Shown one piece after another: positions 9,445-18,562 of a stretch of DNA of 37,986 bases (positions are counted from its first letter, which is position 1; each line of letters starts with the position of its first letter). The stretch comes from Candidatus Gracilibacteria bacterium S5_H10 (GTDB lineage Bacteria > Patescibacteriota > Gracilibacteria > Absconditabacterales > Absconditicoccaceae), in NCBI GenBank assembly GCA_019248075.1, contig JAEHHG010000006.1:1-37986 (forward strand). Direction: 5' to 3'. The notes under the pieces are model-generated. The model made no database searches and had not been told where the DNA came from. It saw nothing but the letters and a program-made list of their open reading frames with translations. The translations under genes were made by a program, and so were the position numbers.

Positions 9445-10089
9445 TTAATAAGTAGTTATTTTAAATTCTTTTTGACAAATAGTACAAAAAGCTCAATAGC
9501 TTTCGAAGTCTATTCAATTTTCTTCTCAGCATGATGGACATCTAAATGATCTAATACCGTCATAGCCGATTACTAAATCCGAGGCAATTTTCCATAATTT
9601 ATCAAATTCATCCAAAAATGAATTTACGATATTTGAATCGCTGATGACTGATATGTTTTCAAAGTTATTTTTTAAAGAATTATGTGTAAAATTCATCGAT
9701 CCATAACAAACATCTATATTTCAAGAAACTATAAATTTATGATGCATAACCGAGTATTGGCTCACATTACCTCATAATGTTTTTATTTCACAACAACAAT
9801 AACCCCTATTCTCTCTTTTTTTTAATTCATCGATTATTTTAATGACCGCTGCAGAAACCTTAACCTCTGTTTCTTCAATTGTTTGTGGTCTAAATAGATC
9901 ATTTGCATTAAGTAATATTTTAGTTTCCTTACCTAATTTAATCCTTTCAATAATTTGATCAGCAATCTCTTTGTGTGTAAAATAAGAAACAGCCATTAAT
10001 AATGGATCTGCACGCTCTAATCTTTCTTTTATACACGAAAGAACTACATCAGATCACTCCTCTGGCTTCAAGAAAAATATTTTATTCAT
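9445..10089 (-). CDS. PLD-family nuclease-like protein with C-terminal zinc ribbon
   Basis: The 214-aa protein starts at ATG 10087-10089. It has the single-copy HKD architecture of small phospholipase D-type nucleases such as Nuc. The motif HHKFIVSGN is followed by CYGSMNFTHNS, equivalent to the 'GS.N.T' part. The usual Asp of HxKx4D is not in place: that position is a UGA-encoded Gly, so either the motif is shifted by one residue or the structural Asp is lost. The C-terminus has RCPSCGEE and later CTICQKEF, a four-Cys zinc ribbon probably used for nucleic-acid binding. It sits 17 bp after hsdS and 35 bp before the RloC-like gene. An effector role within the island is inferred. Confidence 0.78.
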
Positions 10090-10106
10090 ATTAACACATT
10101 AACAAT

Positions 10107-11249
10107 CTAAAACTCCACCCTCACTTCTCCCTTCATCAACTTCGGCAACAAGGTATCGCGAGCTTTGGAGAGAGATTGGATCTGATCTACATTATTTATT
10201 ATTTTATTTAAAAATGGTTTTACTAAACAATCAAATTTCAATAAAATATCCTGACTTGGTATAATGGATGGCATATTTTCTAATGAGTTATTCCATACGG
10301 CATATGGCATCGTTGTTCATTGCCCGTGTTGATTTGCATAATCTACAGATTCGTCTAAATTCAATAATATTAAGGAGTATATAAAAAATAATGGTTTATT
10401 CGGCCTTAATACGATTGTCGTTGCTCTTGTAACTCATGAAAAATGAGAAAAATTTACTCTATGAAAATAAGCCCTCATTGCTCAAAACAATATATCTCAA
10501 CTTTCAAATCCAATTAGACTACTCTGAGCTTCCTCAATTGGTTTATAAGAATCTAAACCAAATCTTTTCATTGGTATTTCATCTATTGGAACGTATTTTC
10601 TATTTTTTAATCCTTCTCATAGTTTTAATGTTTCTTTTACGTTCGAGACTAAATCTTTAAATTTTCCAATTCTCCATCCTTCCGGCAGCTCACTATCTAT
10701 GCTATACTTTCAAAACCGTTCCTTGAAGATCGCCTGCGCGGTCGCTTCCAAAGTCTTGTTCTCTTCTCTGAGGAGCTCTATCTTGTCATCAAAGGAAGAA
10801 AGGACGGCGGCGATGGCGCGCTGCTCTTTAGGGTCTGAAGGGATAATTATTTCTATGCCATTCAATATTCCTTGTGTCAAAAGCGGTTGTGCTCCTCAAA
10901 TAGATTTCTTATTTAGATTTTGGTTTGTTAGAAAATAATATAAGAATTTTATATCTGACTTTTCGTTGTTTACTAACCCAAGCGCATTATCTGATAACCA
11001 AAATTTATTGTTTTCAAAATACACACATCCGCAATAAGCGCCAACTCTTCATATTACAATCATATCATCCTCTACATTAAAATCGTCTGCATATCCTAAA
11101 ATACCGTTCCCTCAATATACCGGGAATAATCATTCATTTTTGGGCCTTGCCTTTCAACTCTGTATTTTACAAATTTCTCTCAAAGTCGTCTCCGTTCGTC
11201 ACTTCGGAAGTTGTCAGGTAGTGTGTGTGGTATCGTGAGTGTGGGGCAT
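10107..11249 (-). CDS. hsdS: Type I restriction-modification specificity subunit (HsdS)
   Basis: HsdS recognises the bipartite DNA target for the HsdM/HsdR complex. The 380-aa frame needs about 13 TGA-Gly codons. Two target-recognition domains are visible. The first begins QLPKGRTETTLREICKIQSG and ends at the conserved DPKEQRAIAAVLSSFDDKIELL coiled coil. The second begins ELPEGWRIGKF and ends LSKARDTLLPKLMKGEVRV, the standard C-terminal helix. Both half-repeats are complete, so the protein should be functional. The ATG at 11247-11249 is preceded on the coding strand by a pyrimidine-rich tract. Its UGA usage is far higher than in hsdM and hsdR of the same locus. Confidence 0.95.
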
Positions 11250-11292
11250 AAAATAGGTGGAAAGTAAAAGGTGGAAGGTAGAAGGTTAGAGA

Positions 11293-11535
11293 CTAAGCTC
11301 TTACTGCTAAAGTATTCTTATCTATATAATCCAATAGTCTCTGGAATTGAGCTGGATTTTCTGATTTTACGATAGAAATCGAATGTTCCTGTATTTTATC
11401 ACTACTTTTTAGTTCCTCTAGGAACGTGAAGACGATATGTTGATCTTCTCTTCATTCGGTCTCATAAGGATCAGATATGTAGATCTTTATGGCAGCGTTA
11501 ATGTTATAGATAGATGATCAATACTTAATAAACAT
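11293..11535 (-). CDS. Hypothetical 80-aa protein between HsdS and the winged-helix gene
   Basis: The frame runs from ATG 11533-11535 to TAG 11293-11295 with two TGA-Gly codons. It is a compact alpha/beta-like sequence with an N-terminal strand (NINAAIKIYISDPYET), a central acidic helix and a C-terminal helix FQRLLDYIDKNTL. There are no Cys and no membrane segment. It is spaced 28 bp below the winged-helix gene and 43 bp above hsdS on the same strand, so it is likely in the operon. I do not recognise a family. It could be a small partner or antidote of a neighbouring effector (speculative). Confidence 0.6.
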
Positions 11536-11563
11536 GAGTATATCTTTAAAAGAGTAAAACTAG

Positions 11564-11992
11564 TTATCAGGCAATTGCCACAACTAAGGCTCAAACAGCA
11601 ATTAGTATGGATATAAATGGTCGAAGTGGACTTTGTTTGTTTGCTCGAGGAAGAATTTTCCTATCTCGTCGTGATTTATTTTCTTCGGCTTCGATAGCTC
11701 TGAGGAGCTGAATACCTTTTACGCTTATATTATAATAACCGCCTCCTATATACCTATTACTATCTATAATATCAAGAATTGATAAATTATAAAGCAAACG
11801 ACTCATTTCTGCGTCTGATATTCAAAATTGCTGATTATCAAGTCAATCTCAATATCTAATTTCCACTTGTCCTCAATCTTTTCCTGTTTGTTCATTCAAA
11901 TAATAGAAAACCTCTAAATCTTTTTCCGTCAAATGAATATCTGAAACTTTCTTCATGATGTTGAGCTTTTTCTTGTAATCAATTTCTGACAT
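11564..11992 (-). CDS. Winged-helix-like protein with C-terminal membrane helix
   Basis: This is a 142-aa protein from ATG 11990-11992. Residues ~1-100 look like a winged helix: helix KDLEVFYYLNEQ, helix SDAEMSRLLYNLSILDII, then a beta wing with GGGYYNISVKG and helix IQLLRAIEAEE. A basic linker (KSRRDRKILPR) leads to a terminal hydrophobic helix of about 19 residues (PFISILIAV-G-ALVVAIAG) that runs to the stop. About six Gly are UGA, including two in the helix. It may be a membrane-tethered regulator or sensor of the operon. Two copies of a direct repeat lie in its upstream region. Confidence 0.65.
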
Positions 11993-12056
11993 GGTGAGTT
12001 TTATATCTAAATATCAGCTATTCTTATCATTTATTCTACAAATACAACTATTTCAC

Positions 12057-12116
12057 TTTTGGCAGTTTGATGTATTTGCTAGTTTTCACCTATATTTTAT
12101 ATATTTTTTGGCAGTT
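12057..12116. repeat. Direct repeat TTTTGGCAGTT, two copies 49 bp apart
   Basis: TTTTGGCAGTT occurs at 12057-12067 and again at 12106-12116. Both copies are preceded by a similar 'CTA.TTTCAC' stretch, so a degenerate ~49-bp unit may be duplicated. The repeats lie in the 184-bp gap between the RhuM-like gene and the winged-helix gene, upstream of the latter, and could be an operator or remnants of an insertion. Nothing else is visible in this gap. Confidence 0.5.
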
Positions 12117-12176
12117 GGCTTTTTGATTTGACATATTCTAAAAGATAGATTGATGATATGACTCATTACATAATTA

Positions 12177-13205
12177 TTATTTATTTTCCTCCAATCACTT
12201 CACCATTTTGTCAAAATCAGAGAGATAATTTTTGTCCTGGATAATTCTAAATTTATCATATTCGTTTTCTGCTTTAAGTTTTGCTTCCAACATAGAAATC
12301 TTCCCGATATCGTTCAATATAGGATAATCAGAGAGCTCCAGGAACTGCTGGAGATATGTATCTCGATCTTTCATATTCATGACCTGTCTGTTTTGTGCTT
12401 TATTCTCTGCCATATCAAGATATGAAGTGACTATGGAATTTAACTTTTTGATATGCTCTTCATTCAAATAATTTTTTGCAACTATCACATCTGATTTTAA
12501 TATTTTACCTTTTGGAGCGTTTTTCCGAGTTTTTAATCCCATATATATTTTGGTAGCATCAGCTTCTGTATAGATAATTTCTGCGGCAGTTTTTCCGGTA
12601 ATTGCTCGATGAAGTTTATTTTGTACACTTGCAAAAAAATGCTGGGTAATCTCAGATTCACTATCATAATCGGCAGACAAAGCGTATATATCAGTAATCT
12701 TTTGATATATTCTTCTCTCACTCATACGGATTTCGCGAATTCTTTCTAACAATTCATCGAAATAATCTTTTCCAAAGTATTTTATTTGTTTGAGTCTTTC
12801 GTCATCCATAACAAAACCTTTGATGATATATTCTTGCAACACATTATTTGCCCATCTTCTAAATTCTATTGCTCTAATAGAATTCACACGATATCCCACA
12901 GATAAGATGGCTTTGAGATTATAGTATTTATATTCTCTTTTTACGTCTCTTTCTCCTTCTTTTTGAACTTGTAAGAATTCCTTACAAGTTGCTTTTTCTT
13001 CTAATTCTCCTGTTTCAAAAATATTTTTGAGATGTAAAGTAATATTTTGTGGTGTTGTCTCAAAGAGTTCGCTCATCTTTTTTTGGGTCAGCCAAAGCGT
13101 CTCATCGTTAAAAAAAACATCAATATTTACCTTTCCTGTCTCTGTTTGGAATATAACAAAATTGGAAAATTGTTGTAATGGAAGATTGTCTTTTTTTTCT
13201 GTCAT
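12177..13205 (-). CDS. RhuM-family protein in the type I RM locus
   Basis: RhuM-family proteins (named for a Salmonella pathogenicity-island gene) are frequently found next to hsd genes. Their biochemical role is unclear. This 342-aa protein has the family's N-terminal segment NIDVFFNDETLWLTQKKMSELF, then QNITLHLKNIF, YKYYNLKAILSVGYRVNS and FRRWANNVLQEYIIKGFVMDDERLK. The C-terminal domain includes AITGKTAAEIIY. The last Gly (12195-12197) is TGA and the protein then ends -LEENK at TAA. It begins 10 bp after the hsdM stop, so it is co-transcribed. Only about one of a dozen Gly is UGA, like hsdM and hsdR. Confidence 0.9.
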
Positions 13206-13215
13206 CGATCATCTA

Positions 13216-14745
13216 TTACAAACTAAAACCAATCTTCTTTAATTGTTCCTTTATGTTTTCGTTCATTTCTTGTTCTTTTGCCATTTGCTCTGCGAGGGTC
13301 TTTGTCAGTTCCTTCATTTTCTCTTCAAATGGAATGCCATCATCTTCCGCTTCGGTGATACCTACATATCTTCCTGGAGTCAGGACGTAATTATGTTTCA
13401 GAATTTCATCTTTTTTTGCTGATTTACAGAAACCTGTCTGGTCTTGGTATTTCCCGTCTGTTTTTCTCCGTTCGTGATAGGTGTCAGTGATTTTTTTGAG
13501 ATCTTCGTCAGTAAATTCTCTATGCACACGATCTACGAGATGTCCCATTTCTGATGCATCGATAAACAGCACTTCACCTTCTCTTTTTCTATCTCAGTTA
13601 CCTGATCTTTTACGAGAAATAAACCGCAAACATGCAGGGATGCCGGTATTGTAAAACAGTTGTTTTGGTAAAGCTACGATACAATCCACAAGATCAGCAT
13701 CGACTATCCTTTGACGAATTTCTCCTTCTCCACTACTTTGTGAACTCAGTGAACCATTAGAAAGCACAAGCCCCATGACGCCTTTTGGTGAAAGGTGATA
13801 GATCATATGTTGCATCCATGCAAAGTTAGCGTTCCCACTTGGCGGAGTACCAAATTGCCAGCGGACGTCTCATTGGAGAATTTCCTGTCCTCGCTCTGAT
13901 TGATTGAATGGTGGATTAGCTATGACAAAATCTGCTCTCATATCTGGGTGTAAATCTTTGAGCAATGTACCTTCATTATTTCGTGAAATAAGCGAACCAT
14001 CAATCCCGCGAATCGCTAAGTTCATGCGACAAAGACGGTAAGTTGTCTGGTTACTTTCTTGACCATAAATAACGATATCATCTATTCTTCATTGATGTTC
14101 TTGGATAAATTTTTCACTCATCACAAACATACCTCCACTACCGCAAGCCGGATCGTATACCCTTCCATGATATGGCTCTATCATTTCTACAAGAAGTTTA
14201 ACGATGGATTTTGGCGTGTAGAATTGACCTCCTTTTTTTCCTTCAGCATTGGCAAATTCGCCAAGAAAATATTCATAGACGCGTCCCAGAATATCTTTGG
14301 ATTTACTTGCTTCTGTACCGATAGCCGTATCTCCTATCAGATCGATAAGTCAGCCAAGCGCTACAGGATCAAGGTTTTGTTTAGAGTAGACTTTAGGAAG
14401 AATTCCTTTGAGTGTGGGATTTTTTTTTTCTATTTCTTCCATAGCTTGGTCGATGTATTTACCAATTTCTGGATTTTTTCCTTTGGAATGAAGAAATGAT
14501 CGACGAGCATTTTCTGGGACTCGGAAGACGTTTTCTGCTTTATATTCATCTTTGTCTTCTGCATCAGCACCAGCATAACTTCCTTGTGCTGCAAGTAATT
14601 TTTCATGAAGTTCTTCGAAGCTGTCGGAAATATATTTTAAGAAAATAAGCCCAAGTACGACATGTTTGTATTCTGCAGCATCAATATTTTTTCTCAGTTT
14701 GTCCGCTGCCTTGAAAAGTTGAGCCTCGAAGTTTTTGTCTGCCAT
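13216..14745 (-). CDS. hsdM: Type I restriction-modification methyltransferase subunit (HsdM)
   Basis: HsdM methylates adenine in the HsdS-defined target using S-adenosylmethionine. The 509-aa protein starts at ATG 14743-14745 ([20 protein letters not shown]), which matches family N-termini. An ATG 45 bp upstream is less likely. The SAM-binding motif [10 protein letters not shown] lies near residue 200 and the catalytic NPPF near residue 277. The C-terminal part contains [19 protein letters not shown] and LTPGRYVG, both standard. Four Gly are TGA (for example 14350-14352), a low proportion by hand count. It is the first gene of the long minus-strand operon. Confidence 0.96.
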
Positions 14746-14824
14746 ATTTTTTTGATATAATAAAAAAATCATTTCAATATGTATAATCATTTTCTAAGAA
14801 AAACCAACCGAATATAGAAAAAAA

Positions 14825-14842
14825 TCCCCGCCAAAGCAGAGA
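14825..14842 (-). terminator. Weak terminator after the amidase/SpoIID gene
   Basis: On the minus strand, TCTCTGC-TTTG-GCGGGGA can pair with G-U wobbles over 7 bp and is followed by a T-run. It lies about 75 bp after the stop of the amidase-SpoIID gene and upstream of hsdM. Confidence 0.45.
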
Positions 14843-14915
14843 TCTATTTCATGAAATATATTCAGATTAGTTTGATATTTAATATTTACTATAGATTTAT
14901 ATTTATTCCTCTCTC

Positions 14916-17075
14916 CTACATTTTCTCTACTTCTACTCCCGGATAATAATACTGCAAAATCTGTTCGAGTGTCCATCATTTATTAGCTAAGTACTGAGCT
15001 CATTTTCCACTGAGCCCGACACCATGTCCACTAAAATCAAAACATGCAGCGAAATCAAGTTTAGATTGCAAATACGGTGTATCGCTTCGTCACCATTTTT
15101 CTTTTGCTGACCAAGTAAATCCAGCTGAACAGCTAAAGTAAGGTAAAATAGGAACATAGCCATTGTACAGCACTACAGTATTTTTGATATCCGCTAATAA
15201 ACTCGCAGACATTTTTGATGTTTTCTCTCGTCCCGCTCAAACATATTTTTGGAACATATCAGGATTGTCTATCGCTTGATAACTCGCTCCTGCAGGGATT
15301 GATGGATGTTTATTTTCTCCATTGAGATAAAACAAAGTGTACATCTTAGCAAGGAGCAATACTAATTTTTGTTTTTCTATATTATCACTGTCACTGGTTT
15401 CTCAGATTCCTTTCATATAATTATCAAACGAAGTCTTATTGATAACGACTGCCTGATCGACAAATGCTCATGCACTAAGATTTTTGATGGTCTCTTTTTT
15501 CCAAATTAATGATCATCTGAAACTATTCCACGCGGTTCCTCCATATGATTTTCTGGTATAGTTATTGACGCGAACCAACCCTCCACTTGACGAAGAGATT
15601 TCAAGATGAGTGACGGCCAAAGGATTTTCTAGCGAAGAAAGGGAAAGATAGACGAATCCATTACTTGTCTCTACGATAGGTTTTGTATTGGTATATGTTT
15701 CATCATCAGCTTGAATGATACACCCTCAATCACAAGAAATGTCGTATCTTGGAAGTGTCGTACTGAGTTCATAGAGCAAGATGTTGATCGGAGATTGGAG
15801 CAAGGAAGTCACGTCAGATAAAGTAATTTTTGACGTAATCTTATTAAGAGATTGAGAAGACGCAGAGATTGATTTTCTCTTCATATAGTCTTGTTTAAGC
15901 GTATTGGCAATACTAGCAAAATCAGGTTGCCAGATAAGGTGCATTGAAAATGTTTTGGTTCATGAGCTGGTAACGGCTTTGATCGTCTTGAGTCCGCTCG
16001 TTCATTTTTTGGTCAAGGAAATGAATAATTGATCATCTCTAGCGACACAAGAATTTATAGTAATAGTAGTATCTGTCGTAGTACACGAAGTCACTCACTT
16101 CCATCTGATAGGAAGTGCAAACGTAGCAGTCGTTGCATCAGAATAATATCGTCCTGCCACGATGATTCCTCTATCTATAGTAGGCGTTGGCAACGTCACT
16201 TTACGTGCAGTAGTCAACGTAGTAGTCGTCATACCTTTGCTGACCTGTTCTCTGATATCCGGGAGTAAAGCATACAGATTGATTCACGGACACGATGTCA
16301 CTCACGCATCCTTGTGTCCTGCAACAGCATAGTTAGTATATCATTTCAAATATGGATATTCGGTAGATTTTTTGAAATAGGTCGTTGTAGCTTTAGGATT
16401 GATTTTATATTTTTTTGCAAGTGCCGTAGTGAGTTTGACCAAAGCTTTGAGTGCTGCATCAGTCGGTATTTCATTGTTGAAGTTTCCCATCAACGCTATT
16501 CCTATACTTGGTGTATTGTTCCATGCAGTCTGAGCTCAGACCACTCCTGGTCATCCTGCCCTTCCTTCATAAACATTTCCAAAAGGATCGATAATGAAGT
16601 TGTATCCGATATCTCCCCGTCATTTGGTCAATGTGTGATATTTATAGATATCTTGAAGTTGCTGAATTGCAGCTCAAGTTCATCACGTAAGCAATACTAA
16701 CCCATCATCAGCGGTATGATGGATGATGATTTTGGTTTTGTTGAGGTGAATACCTTCTGGCCATTTAAGAAAATTACCGTTTGATGATTCACGATATTCA
16801 TCAAGCGTCTGCTCAGATGGCGTTACTTCAAGAAGATAGTCAGTAGCGACCTGTCATTGATACGCTGCCTCGCTCAGTTGTTCATTTTCATCTGTCGCTT
16901 GTTCACGAAGCGCATCTCTTTCTGTCTTGGACTGATTGCTATATCTTCGAGTTTCATTAGCTCATCGCTGTGCACGAGTCACAATAGACACTCAAGGCAG
17001 GCTCCGATTTGCTGCAGAAGCAAAAGAGCTAAATCCTATTAGTACAACAAGTCATATAATAATTTTCTTATACAT
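14916..17075 (-). CDS. Secreted PGRP/N-acetylmuramoyl-L-alanine amidase fused to SpoIID/LytB domain
   Basis: This is a 719-aa predicted exported cell-wall enzyme. A signal peptide at 1-22 (KKIIIGLVVLIGFSSFASA) precedes a charged helical region. An Amidase_2/PGRP domain at about 115-290 has IIIHHTADD, YHTLTKGRGDIGYNFIIDPFGNVYEGR, IGIALMGNF and AGHKDA..TSCPG, including the His/Cys positions used for zinc. Then come a Thr-rich, all-beta region and a SpoIID-type domain ending SGHGVGLSGKGAQYLANKGW and ILQYYYPG. SpoIID-family proteins are lytic glycosidases acting on peptide-stripped glycan, so the two activities fit in sequence. Very many Gly are UGA. The ATG at 17073-17075 has AGG just upstream. 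It is divergent from the PHP gene. Confidence 0.9.
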
Positions 17076-17250
17076 TCCTGTAATCACAAAAATAAAGTGG
17101 AAATTTATGGTACAAAAAAGCTTCGTTTTTTCAATCACAAAATCCCATTTTCTCATTTATGGTTGAAACTTTCTTTCAAAAAAATAGACTTCTGCAAACA
17201 ATAAGGACGATCTCCTGAGAGTAAGGTTTTTTATTAGTAATAAACGATAT

Positions 17251-18192
17251 ATGAGTTTCACTCATTTACACGGACATAGCACATTTTCTTTTCTAGAAGC
17301 TATAGGAAAACCAGCGACCATCATCAACAAAGCCAAAGAACTCTGAATGAACGCTATAGCAATCACCGATTACAGCGGAATGTATGGAATGGTAAAATTT
17401 TACCAAGCAGCAAAAGACACGGGAATCAAACCTATCATAGGAGTAGAACTAGGATTTGTCATGGATATCAACTCCAACATACCAGAACAACAAATCGGGA
17501 ATATCGTCATATTAGCAAAAAACAAAGAAGGCTATCAAAATCTTATGGAATTGACGTCATTTGCAAACAAAGAAGGAAGCAAAGGAAAACCAAAGATAGA
17601 TCTCCAAGCGCTCAAAACATTCTGAAAGGAAATTATTTGTCTTTTTGGCGGAGCTAATTCATGGATAGGGAAAATGATAGCCCTAGATGAAAAAGAATCA
17701 AAAATGATTGAGATTATTCACCTCATCCAAGAAAGTATAGGCAAAGAAAACGTATATATAGAAATCATAGCGCAAGATTACAAAGAGACCGAAGAATCCA
17801 AAAAAGCGAACGAAGTTCTTCTCGCATTAGCAGACAAAGAACACATACAATGTGTTGTCAACAACAACTATTTTTATCCTACCCAGCAAGAAAAAGAAGC
17901 CCGAGAAGTAGCGCTTGCTATCAAAGACGGATTGAAAATATATGATGAAACCAGAAGGAAACCCAAGGGACAATTTCATATCATGAACGAAGACGAAATT
18001 AGGAAAATCCTTGAAAACAACGGATTTGAAAAAAACATGATTGAAAAGATGATTGCGACAAACAATAGCATCGCTGACAGCATAATGACAGATATAGAAC
18101 TCAATCAAGCACTTTTTCCAAACTACGAAACTCCTGAAGACATAAGAGAGATATACGAAGAACACAAAGATCAACTCGTAATAAACGAATAG
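17251..18192 (+). CDS. Stand-alone PHP domain of DNA polymerase III alpha (DnaE N-terminal part)
   Basis: The 313-aa protein matches only the first third of bacterial DnaE. It has HLHGHSTFSFLEAIG, AKELGMNAIAITDYSGMYGMVKFY, GIKPIIGVELGF, NIVILAKNKEGYQNL, VVNNNYFY and RRKPKGQFHIMNEDEI. It ends at TAG just after the ALFPNYETPEDIRE segment, where the polymerase palm would normally begin (full DnaE is over 1000 aa). Two Gly are TGA in the N-terminal half, plus one near residue 129. The PHP domain acts as a metal-binding module and, in some polymerases, as a proofreading nuclease. A strong terminator follows, so no polymerase part is present here. Either the polymerase is split or this is a truncated paralogue. 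Confidence 0.85.
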
Positions 18193-18240
18193 CAAAAAGC
18201 GTCTTGCATTATGTAGTGACATTACTATACAGTAGACAGT

Positions 18241-18279
18241 CCCCCCATTTCAAAAAAAAATCGTTCTTTTTTTTGGGGT
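18241..18279 (+). terminator. Strong terminator after the PHP gene
   Basis: A run of C and A8-9 (from 18241) pairs with TTTTTTTTGGGG (ending about 18279) across a short loop. It lies about 50 bp after the TAG. Confidence 0.75.
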
Positions 18280-18300
18280 GTCTATTTTTCTCCCAATTAA

Positions 18301-18327
18301 GTGCTGCCGTTTCGGTGGCACTTTCTT
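18301..18327 (+). terminator. Second terminator-like hairpin
   Basis: GTGCTGCC (18301-18308) can pair with GGTGGCAC (18314-18321) allowing two G-U pairs. The loop is GTTTC and the tail TTTCTTTATT. Confidence 0.5.
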
Positions 18328-18453
18328 TATTAAAGAAAAATAGAAATCATTAACTAAATATTATTTACCAATATTTTGATCAAGCAAAAAAAAATATCCA
18401 GCGAAACGTTTATAATAATTTTATAGATAGTACTTTTTTTGGTGGCACTTTCT
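18314..18453. repeat. Direct repeat GGTGGCACTTTCT
   Basis: The 13-mer occurs at 18314-18326 and 18441-18453. The second copy lacks the left arm of the hairpin and is preceded by a T-run. It may mark a duplicated or excised short element. Confidence 0.5.
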
Positions 18454-18562
18454 CTATTTTTTAAAAAACAAATTGAAACAACGATCATTTTGTATACACT
18501 CCAAAAAAATGATGTATCATCGTAATCCGTATTTTTTTAATTACATAATTGAGAAAGAGAAC

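Larger units (their letters stand above)
18193..18562. other. Gene-free stretch between the PHP gene and uvrD, with hairpins and a repeat
   Basis: No plausible coding frame was found. The stretch holds a terminator at 18241-18279, a second hairpin at 18301-18320 and a 13-bp direct repeat GGTGGCACTTTCT at 18314-18326 and 18441-18453. The rest is AT-rich. There is no trace of the missing DnaE polymerase domain in any frame that I followed. Confidence 0.6.
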
